Assembly: GCF_024298885.1 (NCBI RefSeq)
Contig: NZ_CP101166.1
Span: 1,364,001-1,428,000, forward strand
From: Haloglomus halophilum
GTDB taxonomy: Archaea; Halobacteriota; Halobacteria; Halobacteriales; Haloarculaceae
Direction: 5' to 3'
DNA: 64,000 nucleotides
Numbering within the stretch: position 1 is the first letter of the stretch; each line of letters begins with the position of its first letter. A program made the translations under genes and the position numbers. The notes beneath the pieces were generated by a model. It saw only the letters and a program-made list of their open reading frames with translations, ran no database searches and was not told the DNA's origin. Below are positions 27,309 to 36,329 of this stretch, one piece after another.

Positions 27309-27315
27309 GATAAAG
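27309..27315 (-). promoter_or_regulatory. TATA box of the DUF7344-like gene
   Basis: Complement of GATAAAG. Its centre is 26-27 bp upstream of the ATG at 27286, as expected for a leaderless haloarchaeal gene. Confidence 0.5.
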
Positions 27316-27956
27316 AAGAAACTCGGTTCGCCCGGTTCAGCGCCGTTCACGGCTGTTGCGAACCATTCCACCCCGGAAGCCATACCGTTCCACCGCCGAT
27401 GGAATATTCTCGATCCATCTGCGGAAATAATCGTGCATCGGAGATTCACGCCGCAGTTACGACTGTTGCAGACCGTTACGAGTCACCTAAACACTGTTTC
27501 ACCGACCGTTCACCCCCACGCTGTCCTGCGGTTTTCTCGGTTCAGGCGGATATATCCGGCCCCTTATCCAGAGTATGTGTGGACCACTCGTGGGATACCG
27601 TTGCACACGAATGTGCCCGAGCCGGCGATGAACCGCAGCTGTGTACCCCGCCATGAGCGGCGCGCGCGGCAATCATCAGGCAATTATCTCCTGAGCAGCC
27701 ATTCGACTCGGAGAGATTTCCGATAGTGAGAGGACACAACACGGGTACAGGGAGCGACGGAGAACTGGACACTCGCCCGTCGGTTCCTGGTGGAATGGGG
27801 GGGCCAGCCGCGCGAATCGCGGCGATCCACCGCGGCCGGGCACATCCCCGTTCTTCGGAGGAAGTACGGACAGCAGCGGCGCTCGGGAGCGGGGACCTCG
27901 CACACCGCTCCCCTCGACACACAACCCTTACCGCCAACCACGCCGCAGACGGACCA
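27316..27956. other. 640-bp spacer without recognised gene
   Basis: Lower in GC than nearby genes up to about 27720. Open frames here have neither the acidic composition nor the GC3 bias of local genes. I looked for RNase P, SRP and box C/D RNA signatures and saw none that were convincing. The tgtA promoter is expected near ACAACCCTTACCGCC (about 27920-27935). Confidence 0.45.
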
Positions 27957-29462
27957 ATGACCGACGTCTTCGAGGTCCGCCGCTGGGACGGCGCGGGCCG
28001 GCTCGGGAGTCTCGACGTGCCCCGCGCGGGCGTCACCGTCGAGACGCCGGCGCTGATGCCCGTCGTCAACCCCCATCTCCGGACCGTCTCGCCGGCCCGG
28101 ATGGAGGAACTCGGCGCGCAGGTGCTCATCACGAACGGCTACATCCTCTACGGGAGCGAGGACTACCGCGAGCAGGCCCTCGAGGAGGGCCTCCACTCGC
28201 TGTACGACTTCTCGGGCGCCATCGTCACGGATTCGGGCTCGTTCCAGCTCTCGGTGTACGGCGACGAGGAGGTCGACATCGATACCGAGGAGATACTGCA
28301 GTTCCAGTACGACATCGGCTCGGACATCGGAACGCCGGTGGACATCCCGACGCCGCCGGACGCCGCCCGCGAGCGCGCCGAGGCGGAACTCGCGAGCACG
28401 CAGGAGCGCCTGGAACTCGCCTCGGGACTGGACCTCGGCGAGATGCTGCTGAACGCGCCCGTCCAGGGCTCCACCGACACGGACCTCCGCGAGCAGGCGG
28501 GTGCGGACGCCCGCGCGACCGGTGCCGACGTGTTCCCGGTCGGCGCGGTCGTCCCCCTGTTGAACGACTACCGCTACGCCGAGGCCGTCGAGGTGTCGCT
28601 CGCGGCGAAACGGGGGCTGGGGCCGGCCGCGCCGGTCCACCTGTTCGGCGCGGGCCACCCGATGATGTTCGCGCTCGCGGCGGCCGCCGGCTGTGACCTG
28701 TTCGATTCGGCCGCGTACGCGCTGTACGCCCGCGACGACCGCTACCTCACTGTCCGCAGCACGGAACACCTCGCGGACCTGGAGTACCTCCCCTGCTCCT
28801 GTCCGGTCTGCACCGAACACGGTGCCGAGGGGCTGCAGGCGCTGGACGACATCGAGCGCGAGCGCCGACTCGCCGAACACAACCTGCACGTCTCGTTCGC
28901 GGAGATGCGCCGCGTCCGGCAGGCCATCCGCGCCGGCGACCTCCTCGAGCTGGTGGAGGCCCGGGCACGCTCGCACCCGACCGTGCTGGACGGCTACCGC
29001 GCGCTGCTGGACCACGCCGACGACCTGGAGCGGAGCGACGACGCCAGCAAGGAGAGCTTCTTCCACCTCTCGACCGAGAGCGCCCGCCGGCCGGAGGTTC
29101 TGCGCCACCACGACCGACTCGCCGCCCTCCCGGTCGAGGGCGATGAGGTCCTCCTCTCGGAGGGCGGCACGAACGACTCCTACGACGAGACCTGGCGCGT
29201 CGTCCCGCCGTTCGGACCCTTCCCCCGAGCGCTCTCGGAGACGTACCCCCTCACCGCGGAGGTGCCCGAGCGGACCGACCGCGCGGCGCAGGCAGCGGCC
29301 GCCAGGGGCGTGACCGCGCTCGTCGAGGCGAACCCCGATGTCGCGTTCACGCTCGCTCACTGGGAGTGGCCCGACGAGGTTCTCGCGACGCTCCCGGAAG
29401 CGGTGACGGTGACGGCGCTGGGGCCGGACGAGGACGTGGATGCGGAGACGGAAGTGGAGTAG
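27957..29462 (+). CDS. tgtA: Archaeosine tRNA-guanine transglycosylase
   Basis: A 501-residue enzyme that exchanges guanine 15 in the D loop of tRNA for preQ0 on the way to archaeosine. The catalytic aspartate lies in [13 protein letters not shown] (about D82-83). The zinc site is [16 protein letters not shown] (about 281-289). The C-terminal third (from about 360) holds [12 protein letters not shown] but no PUA-like domain, in line with the split of the archaeal enzyme into TgtA and ArcS in Halobacteria. The ATG at 27957 gives the standard N-terminus [13 protein letters not shown]. Confidence 0.93.
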   Translation: MTDVFEVRRWDGAGRLGSLDVPRAGVTVETPALMPVVNPHLRTVSPARMEELGAQVLITNGYILYGSEDYREQALEEGLHSLYDFSGAIVTDSGSFQLSVYGDEEVDIDTEEILQFQYDIGSDIGTPVDIPTPPDAARERAEAELASTQERLELASGLDLGEMLLNAPVQGSTDTDLREQAGADARATGADVFPVGAVVPLLNDYRYAEAVEVSLAAKRGLGPAAPVHLFGAGHPMMFALAAAAGCDLFDSAAYALYARDDRYLTVRSTEHLADLEYLPCSCPVCTEHGAEGLQALDDIERERRLAEHNLHVSFAEMRRVRQAIRAGDLLELVEARARSHPTVLDGYRALLDHADDLERSDDASKESFFHLSTESARRPEVLRHHDRLAALPVEGDEVLLSEGGTNDSYDETWRVVPPFGPFPRALSETYPLTAEVPERTDRAAQAAAARGVTALVEANPDVAFTLAHWEWPDEVLATLPEAVTVTALGPDEDVDAETEVE

Positions 29463-29484
29463 GCGGCAGGCAGGGTACGAGCCG

Positions 29485-29967
29485 TCAGTTCAGCCCGAGC
29501 AGTCGCTTCAGCCATGCGAAGAACCCACCCGAGGAGTCGTCCTGCTGGCTCCGCCGGCGGCCGCCACGAGGAGTGGACTGCCCGCCGGCGTCACGACCCG
29601 ACGTGGCGCCATCGCCCGCCGTGTCCCGGTCGGCCGAGGCCGCGGTCGGCTGCATGGCGTCGCCGCCCGCGGAACTGGTGTCGGCAGTCGAGGAGGTGCC
29701 GGTCGCCGAGGTGGTGCCCGCGGCCCGGCCGGACGAATCGTTTGCGGCGGTCGAACCGGCTGTGCCGGCTGTGCCGGCGGCCGCCGCATCGCCGCGCGAG
29801 GCCGCCGGCGGATTGCTGCTCCACGGCTCCTCCTCGGGCGTGGGGTCCGTGTGCTCGACATCGTCGAACCAGTCGGCGGCGTCGTACTCGGCCGCGGGGG
29901 CCGCCGCAGCGCGCTCGGCGGGCGCCGCGTCGCCTGCGCCGAACCAGTCCGGGTGGTCGGCCGTCAT
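29485..29967 (-). CDS. Unknown low-complexity protein with DWF motifs and C-terminal amphipathic helix, coupled to cheC
   Basis: A 160-residue protein. Residues 1-40 contain two similar short motifs, HPDWFGAG and AADWFDDV. A long Ala/Ser/Thr/Gly-rich unstructured stretch follows. The last 14 residues, GGFFAWLKRLLGLN, form a basic amphipathic helix. It starts inside the stop of cheC (ATGA), which itself starts inside the stop of cheY, so it is produced with them. I recognise no family. The layout suggests a disordered linker joining a peptide motif to a membrane- or protein-binding helix. Confidence 0.78.
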   Translation of the reverse strand: MTADHPDWFGAGDAAPAERAAAAPAAEYDAADWFDDVEHTDPTPEEEPWSSNPPAASRGDAAAAGTAGTAGSTAANDSSGRAAGTTSATGTSSTADTSSAGGDAMQPTAASADRDTAGDGATSGRDAGGQSTPRGGRRRSQQDDSSGGFFAWLKRLLGLN

Positions 29968-30656
29968 CGCTGGATGGAGCCCACCTCGAGCTGTCCGAGG
30001 ATCTTCAGGAACGTCCGGTTGTCCGGCAGGACGTAGACGGAGGCGTCGATGTCGTACGCCGGGATGTGGAGCTGACTGGCGATGTAGATACCGAGGTCGT
30101 CGCCGGCGGCGACGGTGGCCCGCAGGATCTCGGCCTCGGTGTTGGACACCGTATCGGGCGTGGCGATGTCGATGCGCTCGTCGAACATGTTGGCCCAGCT
30201 GTCGACGAAGCCGCTGGACATGATGGAGCCGAGCTCCTGGATGGTGCTCCAGGCCATCTCCTCGCCGGCCGTCTCGACCGCCTCGTCGGAATCCTCCAGC
30301 ATGACCGCGGCGGCACGGTTGGCGCTCGCGGGGTCGAACAGCACGAGGACGTAGCCGCCGGGCGCGCCCGGGAGCCGCACCCGGACGCCGACGCGGTCCT
30401 CGTCGCCGAACTGCGTATGCGCGTCGTCGGGGGTGACGTAGCCGCTCTTGACCTGCTCGGAGACGACCTCGTCGATACCGAGTCTGCCGACACGCTCCTC
30501 GACGCCGTCGGCGCCGACCTCGCCGAGCCGGTTCATCACCGCGAGCTTCTCGATGGGGATGGTCCAGCTCTCGCGGGCGCCCTCGCTGGGGGGCTGCACA
30601 CGGCCGCGGTGCCGGTCGCCGCCCGCCCGTTTGGCCTCCGGGTCGCGGTCGCTCAT
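29964..30656 (-). CDS. cheC: CheC-family chemotaxis phosphatase
   Basis: A 230-residue CheC-like protein. The first CheC helix reads EEMAWSTIQELGSIMSSGFV, with the E-x3-N type phosphatase site altered (SIMSSGF instead of NI-N), and a beta-sheet follows (YIASQLHIPAYDIDASVYVL). An N-terminal region (about 35-100) with LAVMNRLGEVGADGVEERVG precedes it. CheC proteins remove phosphate from CheY-P or sense it. Loss of the usual active-site Asn hints at a binding rather than catalytic role; this needs an alignment. Second gene of the cheY-cheC-X unit. Confidence 0.82.
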   Translation of the reverse strand: MSDRDPEAKRAGGDRHRGRVQPPSEGARESWTIPIEKLAVMNRLGEVGADGVEERVGRLGIDEVVSEQVKSGYVTPDDAHTQFGDEDRVGVRVRLPGAPGGYVLVLFDPASANRAAAVMLEDSDEAVETAGEEMAWSTIQELGSIMSSGFVDSWANMFDERIDIATPDTVSNTEAEILRATVAAGDDLGIYIASQLHIPAYDIDASVYVLPDNRTFLKILGQLEVGSIQR

Positions 30657-31138
30657 GCGGTCGACTCAGCCTCCGTGTCCGTGTCGGACTCCGCATCGGT
30701 CTCCGGGTCCGAGTCGGCGTCGGCGTCGCCGTCCTCGTCGGGCTCGGCGTCGTCGCCCACGCGCTCGCCCGCCGCGAGCACCTCGCTGATGGCCGTCGCC
30801 ACCTCCTCGTCGGTGAACGGCTTCGTCACGTAGCCGTCCGCGCCGGCCTGCCGGGCGAGTTTCATCTTCTTGTGCTGGCCCACCGAGGTACACATGATGA
30901 TCCTGGCGTCGGCGTCGAGTTCCTTGATGGCAGCCGTCGCCTTCACCCCGTTGGCGGTGTCCATCACGATGTCCATCAGCACCAGATCCACGTCCTCGCG
31001 GTGCTCCTGGTAGTGCTTGACCGCCCACGCCCCGTTGGGCGCCTCCGCGACGACGTGGTACTCGTCGTCGCCGAGCGCGCTCTTCAGACGGCTCCGCATG
31101 TAGTCGGAGTCGTCCACGATGAGGATGCCCAGCGACAT
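30653..31138 (-). CDS. cheY: CheY response regulator with long acidic tail
   Basis: A 161-residue receiver protein: ILIVDDSDYMRSRLKSALGD, phospho-Asp in VDLVLMDIVMD (about D56), switch residue in CTSVGQHKKM and Lys in GYVTKPFTDEE (about K106). The tail from residue 128 is a run of Asp/Glu/Ser/Thr, longer than in normal CheY. It probably receives phosphate from the CheA at 15.4-17.7 kb and acts on the archaellum motor or on its CheC partner. First gene of its unit. Confidence 0.9.
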   Translation of the reverse strand: MSLGILIVDDSDYMRSRLKSALGDDEYHVVAEAPNGAWAVKHYQEHREDVDLVLMDIVMDTANGVKATAAIKELDADARIIMCTSVGQHKKMKLARQAGADGYVTKPFTDEEVATAISEVLAAGERVGDDAEPDEDGDADADSDPETDAESDTDTEAESTA

Positions 31139-31201
31139 CTATACGCAGCGAAGGGTAAGCGGCGGGATAAAGTTTGCACCTATGCCCGACACACGACGGC
31201 G

Positions 31202-31208
31202 ATTAAGG
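31202..31208 (+). promoter_or_regulatory. TATA-like element of the gene at 31231
   Basis: ATTAAGG about 26 bp upstream of the GTG start, fitting a leaderless transcript. Confidence 0.4.
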
Positions 31209-31230
31209 GGACCGCCCCCGAACGACCGCC

Positions 31231-31584
31231 GTGGACGCCGACGAACTCGACCGAGTGCTGGCCGACGCGTTCGATGCCGCGGCCGGCGAGCGACGCGCGG
31301 TAGTACGGATGGCCAGTGATCTCGCGGCGGCCGGCCACTACAGCGACGTGGCCGGCCACGACCTGACCCCGGAGCTGGTCGTGGCCAACCTCGAGGACGC
31401 GCCGGACGAGGGGCTCGCCTCGAAGTGGAACTGGTGGCTCGGGTCGCTCGAGATCGCGTTCGGGCGCAGCGAGGACCTCGAACACGGCTTCGCCGAGTTC
31501 CAGGTCCGACAGTACGAGGCCGACGGGGAGGACGATGGGGCGACCGGCAGCGCGGAGGACGGCACGACCGGCGACGGGAACTGA
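31231..31584 (+). CDS. Conserved haloarchaeal protein of unknown function
   Basis: A 117-residue acidic protein from a GTG start: DADELDRVLADAFDAAAGER, then a tryptophan-rich helix SKWNWWLGSLEIAF. The C-terminal 20 residues are low complexity. No family recognised. The start is supported by the TATA element upstream and by the lack of any other start. Confidence 0.65.
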   Translation: MDADELDRVLADAFDAAAGERRAVVRMASDLAAAGHYSDVAGHDLTPELVVANLEDAPDEGLASKWNWWLGSLEIAFGRSEDLEHGFAEFQVRQYEADGEDDGATGSAEDGTTGDGN

Positions 31585-31641
31585 CCCCGACCGCGGCCGC
31601 GGGCCGAAGTCTGAAATGGGGGGGTGCCCTACCTCGACGTA

Positions 31642-31884
31642 ATGCCAACCTTCGAAGTCCAGTTGCCCGACGACCTGTACGCGCGGTTCCAGCGCATCGC
31701 CGAGAGCGAGTTCATCTCGGAGGGCGAGGCCTACGAGGAACTCATCGGGATGGGGCTCGACGCGTACAACGTCGAGGAGGACGACGGCGAGGCGGGGCTC
31801 GCCGACGAGTACGCCACCGAGATGTGGGACACGGCCGAGGACCCCGCGGACATGAGCGACGAGAGCGACGAACACACCTTCTGA
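31642..31884 (+). CDS. Ribbon-helix-helix-like small protein
   Basis: An 80-residue protein: MPTFEVQLPDDLYARFQRIA then SEFISEGEAYEELIGMGLDA. The N-terminal strand and two helices match the CopG/RHH pattern seen in haloarchaeal small regulators (a family I know as DUF7120). An acidic tail follows. It may bind DNA as a dimer. Followed 4 bp later by another small gene. Confidence 0.72.
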   Translation: MPTFEVQLPDDLYARFQRIAESEFISEGEAYEELIGMGLDAYNVEEDDGEAGLADEYATEMWDTAEDPADMSDESDEHTF

Positions 31885-31888
31885 GGGG

Positions 31889-32221
31889 ATGGCCGACCCC
31901 AGCCACGACGGCCGGGGCGGCCGCCCGACCATCGACGACGGCGAGCGGCGCGTCCGCCGCGTCCGCGCGACGGGCGACTGGCCGGACCGTGTTCGCCGGG
32001 ACCTCGCGACGACCGACTGGACCGCCACGCCGGTCGTGGACGTGGTCCACTACGCGCCCGCAACCTCGACCGGACTGGAGGACGGCCGGCCGCATACGGA
32101 GGTCCACCGCCACGCCGGGACGCCGCCGCGGCCGGAGCGGTACGCGACGCCCGAGCGGGCGTGCCGGGTCGAGCGTGTGACGCGGCCGCTGGCCGAACGC
32201 CTCGGTTTGTCGGATGGATGA
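31889..32221 (+). CDS. Small haloarchaeal protein of unknown function
   Basis: A 110-residue, Arg-rich protein (RRVRRVRATGDWPDRVRRDL, later VVDVVHYAPATSTGLEDGRP). No family recognised. It follows the RHH-like gene by 4 bp, so the two are probably co-transcribed. Codon use is normal for the genome. Confidence 0.6.
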   Translation: MADPSHDGRGGRPTIDDGERRVRRVRATGDWPDRVRRDLATTDWTATPVVDVVHYAPATSTGLEDGRPHTEVHRHAGTPPRPERYATPERACRVERVTRPLAERLGLSDG

Positions 32222-32359
32222 CCGAGAATCGGTAGATCTGTCCAACAAATGCCCGTAGGAACAGGTTGATGCCTAGATTGGACACTTCGACAGCAATGAA
32301 CCAACAGTTCCGGAGGGGGGCAAAACACTTGCTGGAGCCGGTAGCAGCACCACCTGGCC

Positions 32360-33085
32360 ATGAAGAAGGTCCTCGCGACAGTCGGCATCGGCAACGCTAC
32401 CGTAGACACCGTGCTCTCCTCCGAGACGGTCCAGCCGGGGGAGACGGTCGACGCGGAGATCAGGATCGAGGGCGGCAACGCCGAGCAGGAGGTCCGCCAC
32501 ATCGACCTGGAGTTCGAGACGTACTACCACACCGAGGACGGTCGCCGGGAGGGGACCGTCGACACGGCCCGGCTCACCGACGGGTTCACCATCGAGCCCG
32601 ACGAGTCCCGGACCATCGACACACAGGTCGATATCCCCTGGGGAACGCCGCTGACGATGGGCGGCGTGGAGGTGTGGCTGGAGACGGAGCTGGACGTGAC
32701 CGGCATCGACCCCGAGGACAAGGACTACCTCGACGTCCGGCCGACCGACCGGATGCAGGCGGTGTTCGACGCCGCGGAGTCGCTCGGGCTCTCGCTCCAC
32801 ACCGCGAAGAACGAGGAGGTTCCGGGCTGGGGCAGCAACCGCTTCGTCCAGGAGTTCGAGTTCCGGACGAGCGGCGGCCCGTTCGCGGGTGACCTCGACG
32901 AGATCGAGCTCATCTTCGACCCCGGGCCGGACCGGCTCACGGTCGCCGTCGAGGTCGACCGCCGGGGCGGCCTGCTCTCGGAGATGACCGACACGGACGA
33001 GCGCAAGGACTCGCTCGTCGTGGAGACCGCCGACGCCGGCGCCGTCGAGCGCGACCTCCGCGAGATCATCGAGCGGAACGTCTGA
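32360..33085 (+). CDS. SpoOM-family (sporulation-control-like) protein
   Basis: A 241-residue protein of the Spo0M/arrestin-like family: MKKVLATVGIGNATVDTVLS, IRIEGGNAEQEVRHIDLEFE and VDIPWGTPLTMGGVEVWLET. The family is widespread in non-sporulating microbes and thought to act in protein trafficking or stress; the archaeal function is unknown. The C-terminal part (GFLSEMTD-like RGGLLSEMTDTDERKDSLVV) is also conserved. Stand-alone gene. Confidence 0.87.
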   Translation: MKKVLATVGIGNATVDTVLSSETVQPGETVDAEIRIEGGNAEQEVRHIDLEFETYYHTEDGRREGTVDTARLTDGFTIEPDESRTIDTQVDIPWGTPLTMGGVEVWLETELDVTGIDPEDKDYLDVRPTDRMQAVFDAAESLGLSLHTAKNEEVPGWGSNRFVQEFEFRTSGGPFAGDLDEIELIFDPGPDRLTVAVEVDRRGGLLSEMTDTDERKDSLVVETADAGAVERDLREIIERNV

Positions 33086-33086
33086 G

Positions 33087-33905
33087 TCAGCGGTCGCCGG
33101 TCGCCTCGCGGAGAACAGCCTCGTCGAACCCCTCGACGGAGCCGTCCTCGGCGGCGTACCGGTAGAGTGCGGCCTTCGTGACGCCCTGGAGGGCAGCACC
33201 GAACAGGAAGCCGACCGCCGCGAGCGCGACACCGACGAGCAACAGCGGGCCGGCCCCGGTGGGGTCCGGGACCAGCAGTGCCACCGCGACGACGGCGATG
33301 CCCGGCAGGACGAGCAGGAGACTCACCGCCTCGGTGGTGAAATCGGCGCCGAACGCCTCCCCCCAGATATCACGCACGGTGCGTCCGCTCTCGCGGAACA
33401 TCTCGACCGGACCGGCGTCCTCGAAGACGACCACCGGGACGACGAAGTAGGTGAGGGCGCCCCAGGCCAGCCCGAGCAGCGCCGCCACGAGGTCGCCGAG
33501 CAGGTCGCTGGAGGACTCGATGGCCCGGAGGACGAGCCCGACGACGGCGCTCGCCAGGGCCCAGACGACGAGCGCGCCGGCGTGGCCCGCCGCGGCCCGG
33601 AGCGATTCGACCACCGTCGGGTCCGCCCCACGGAACGACTCGCGGGCGGCGTACACCAGTGCGGCGTTGCCGAAGGCGGCCAGCAGGCTCGTGCCGAAGT
33701 AGACCGCGAACAGCACCCCGACGGCGACGAGGGGGGAGCCGATATCGCCGACCAGGAGCGTGCTCCCGAGGACGGCGACCAGGTAGACCAGCGTCGCGAG
33801 TCCGCTCACCAGCGGCAGGACGGCGAACCGGGGGTTCCGACGGAGGAGGCCGGCGCTCTGGCCGGTCAACCGGAATCCGGTCTGCAGACGCCTCAACAGT
33901 CCCAT
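33087..33905 (-). CDS. DUF6159-like integral membrane protein
   Basis: A 272-residue protein with about six membrane helices: FAVLPLVSGLATLVYLVAVL, GVLFAVYFGTSLLAAFGNAA, the YFVVPVVVFEDAG loop, LLLVLPGIAVVAVALLV and others. The loop and the N-terminal GLLRRNPRFAVLPL match the family I know as DUF6159. Function unknown. It ends one base after the convergent SpoOM stop. Confidence 0.78.
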   Translation of the reverse strand: MGLLRRLQTGFRLTGQSAGLLRRNPRFAVLPLVSGLATLVYLVAVLGSTLLVGDIGSPLVAVGVLFAVYFGTSLLAAFGNAALVYAARESFRGADPTVVESLRAAAGHAGALVVWALASAVVGLVLRAIESSSDLLGDLVAALLGLAWGALTYFVVPVVVFEDAGPVEMFRESGRTVRDIWGEAFGADFTTEAVSLLLVLPGIAVVAVALLVPDPTGAGPLLLVGVALAAVGFLFGAALQGVTKAALYRYAAEDGSVEGFDEAVLREATGDR

Positions 33906-34012
33906 CGGACGGTCACCTCGCTACGCGTCTCGCGGCGGGAACCAGTCGCACGCATCGGCCGGTTGCTGTGTCGAGACGGACATAACGGCCACGGTACCCG
34001 CGCCACGCTCGC

Positions 34013-35305
34013 TCAGACCGTCACGGCGTCGCCGAGTGCCGGCGCGCTCGCCTCGTAGCCCTCGACCCGCAGTTCCTCGGCGAACGTCGTGCAGCGGTCG
34101 CCGTGGTTGACGAGGACCGGCGTGTCGCGGTAGCTGTCGAGGAACGACAGAAGCCCGTCGCGGTCGGCGTGTGCGGAGAAGTCGTACTGTTCGACCTGCG
34201 CCGCCACGGGCATCACGCGGCCGTCGATCTCGGCACTGCCCGTCTCCAGCAACTCGCGCCCGGGCGTCCCCTCCACCTGATAGCCCGTCATCGCGATCTT
34301 GTTCGTCGGATTGCGCCGGATTTCGGGGATGTAGCTCATCGCGGGGCCGCCCGAGAGCATCCCGCTCGTCGTGACGATGGCGGCGTTCTGCTCGGCGATG
34401 CGCTCGCGTTGTCCGTCGCGGCCGGTGACGAACCGGGCGTGTGATTTCGCCCGCTGGAGCGCGTCGGCGTCGCGGACGTACTCCGGATACGAGCGCAGCA
34501 TCCGGGTCACGTCCTGTCCCATCCCGTCGACGTAGCAGGGGATGTCGTATCGTTCGCAGATGAGCAACAGCTCCTGCGTGCGACCGATGGCGAAGGCCGG
34601 GACGACGACGGTACCGCCCTCGTACAGCGTCGTCCGGACGCTCTCGGCGAAGCGCTCCTCGACCGTGCCGCGGGGGTCGTGCTGCACGTCGGAGTAGGTG
34701 GACTCGCAGACGACCACGTCAGCGTCGGGGCGTGCGGTGGTGCCCGCGACGAGGCGCTGTCCACGGATCGGCTCCCCGTGGCGATCCGTGCGGCTCGCGG
34801 GAGCGTCGCTCCCGCGCTGGCTGGTGGTGTGGAAGTCCCCGGTGTAGAGCAGCCGGGTGTCGCCGTCATCGACCAGTACGTGCGCGCTCCCGGGGATGTG
34901 GCCGGCGTCGAAGAAGGTCACCTCGTAGCCCGCGGCCTCGAACGGCTCGCCGTAGCCGTGCGGGTGGTCGACCTCCCCGACCCGCTTCAGGTCGGTCTCG
35001 GTGAAGGGGCAGCGGTGGCTGTTCCCGTGCAACTTCAGCGTGTCCCGCGCGAGCGTCAGCGCCAGTTCCCGGGTCGGTGGCGTCCAGTGGACCTCGGGGC
35101 GGTCGCGGCCCGACAGCAGGGCCGGCACCGCGCCCGCGTGGTCGAGGTGGCCGTGCGAGACGACGACGGCCTCCGGGTCGACCGACCCGACGGGGTAGGC
35201 GGGCGGCGTGCCCGTCTTCATCCCGTAGTCCAGCAGGAGGCGCCCGTCGACCAGGACGGCGCTCCGGCCGACCTCGCCCGCGCCACCGAGGAACTGGAGT
35301 TCCAT
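34013..35305 (-). CDS. Metallo-beta-lactamase/beta-CASP ribonuclease
   Basis: A 430-residue beta-CASP nuclease of the aCPSF/RNase J group. Motif 2 is VVSHGHLDHAGAVP (zinc ligands). Later motifs are HIPGSAH, LLYTGDFHT, CESTYSD and the C-terminal FSAHADRDGLL and VLVNHGDR. The beta-CASP insertion (VVVPAFAIGRTQELLLICER, IVTTSGMLSGGP) is intact. No N-terminal KH domains, so it is the short aCPSF2-like type. Likely processes or degrades RNA. Confidence 0.9.
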   Translation of the reverse strand: MELQFLGGAGEVGRSAVLVDGRLLLDYGMKTGTPPAYPVGSVDPEAVVVSHGHLDHAGAVPALLSGRDRPEVHWTPPTRELALTLARDTLKLHGNSHRCPFTETDLKRVGEVDHPHGYGEPFEAAGYEVTFFDAGHIPGSAHVLVDDGDTRLLYTGDFHTTSQRGSDAPASRTDRHGEPIRGQRLVAGTTARPDADVVVCESTYSDVQHDPRGTVEERFAESVRTTLYEGGTVVVPAFAIGRTQELLLICERYDIPCYVDGMGQDVTRMLRSYPEYVRDADALQRAKSHARFVTGRDGQRERIAEQNAAIVTTSGMLSGGPAMSYIPEIRRNPTNKIAMTGYQVEGTPGRELLETGSAEIDGRVMPVAAQVEQYDFSAHADRDGLLSFLDSYRDTPVLVNHGDRCTTFAEELRVEGYEASAPALGDAVTV

Positions 35306-35387
35306 GCCCGCCGGTAGACCGGGACGGCGTTTCCCTTCGTCGGTCCGGCGGGCCGGCGGGCCGGCGGGCTAGCCCCGCGAGGGCGGG

Positions 35388-35702
35388 TCAGTCGTACGGC
35401 CAGTTCGGGTCCCGCTCGGCACCCGCCGGCTCCCGCGTCTCCTCGACGGCCTCCGGGGTGCAGGCACCGTACTCGGCGAAGTTCTCGCGGGCCCGGCGGA
35501 GCGAGACGTGGTTGTAGTCCCCTTCGTGGTCCGGGTGGTGGAACCCCACGAGGTCGTCCAGCCAGCCACAGACGGGACAGACCTCGTACGACCCGGGCGT
35601 GTCGGGCGCCAGCGTCCGGAAGCCACAGCAGGGACAGAACCCACGCTCCCGCGAGACCGGACTGTCCGTCCGGGTGCGGCGCGGGTCGCCGGTCGAACCC
35701 AT
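35388..35702 (-). CDS. Cysteine-rich CPCC-family protein
   Basis: A 104-residue protein with the motif GFCPCCGFRTL and a second cysteine pair YEVCPVCGWLDD, followed by FHHPDHEGDYNHVSLRRARE. It belongs to the CPCC cysteine-rich family (zinc ribbon-like). Function unknown; the family often appears near toxin-like or immunity-like genes in bacteria, but nothing here supports such a role. Confidence 0.85.
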   Translation of the reverse strand: MGSTGDPRRTRTDSPVSRERGFCPCCGFRTLAPDTPGSYEVCPVCGWLDDLVGFHHPDHEGDYNHVSLRRARENFAEYGACTPEAVEETREPAGAERDPNWPYD

Positions 35703-35849
35703 GTCCGGCCCTGGTGTCGCACGGACAAAAACAGTCGCAGCGCCACCCCGGCAGCGTCATCCCGCCAGCGTCATCCCGGCTCGCCAGCGTGCGTGGGCTC
35801 GACCCGCTTCGCCACACGGCTTTTGTCGAGAAGCGTGTAACGGTACCAC

Positions 35850-36323
35850 ATGTCACGCACAGACAGCGACCGGGACTCCGGCGACGACGAGGCGCTCACG
35901 GACATCGAGCGCGCAGCGCTCCACGACCTCGAACTCGGGCTCGAACACGTCCGGCGGGGGTACGGCGCGCTGGTGACGTTCCACCACCAGATCGGCCGCG
36001 GGATGGACCGGTTCGAGCGGGCGCGCGGCCGCCTCCGCGAGGCCGGCCACGACGCCCTCGCCGACCGTCTCCGGGACGAGGTGCTGCCGGCCGGCGCCGT
36101 CGGCGACCGCTGGTCGTACGAGCTGGTGGCGGACTTCCGCGCGGGGTTCCTCGCCGACGCGACGGCCATCGAGGGCGACGCACGCGAGGCGCTCGCCGGC
36201 GGCGGCCACCATCTCACGGAACGGCGGCAGCAGCGGCGCTGGCGCGAGCGGGCCGCTGGTGAGGCGTGGCGCGCGGCGAGCGACGGCGAGGCGGACCGGA
36301 CGGCGAGCGACGACGGGGGGTGA
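35850..36323 (+). CDS. Helical haloarchaeal protein of unknown function
   Basis: A 157-residue, mostly helical protein: TDIERAALHDLELGLEHVRR, FHHQIGRGMDRFERARGRLR and WSYELVADFRAGFLADATAI. The tail is Arg/Ala-rich. No family recognised. It converges on the DUF6360-like gene with a 6-bp gap. Confidence 0.7.
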   Translation: MSRTDSDRDSGDDEALTDIERAALHDLELGLEHVRRGYGALVTFHHQIGRGMDRFERARGRLREAGHDALADRLRDEVLPAGAVGDRWSYELVADFRAGFLADATAIEGDAREALAGGGHHLTERRQQRRWRERAAGEAWRAASDGEADRTASDDGG

Positions 36324-36329
36324 CCGCGC

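Noticed and set aside
27316-27956. Possible structured RNA (RNase P, SRP or box C/D) in a 640-bp gap.
   Set aside because: None of the signature sequences I know for these RNAs is present; only weak C/D-like boxes appear around 27626-27694.
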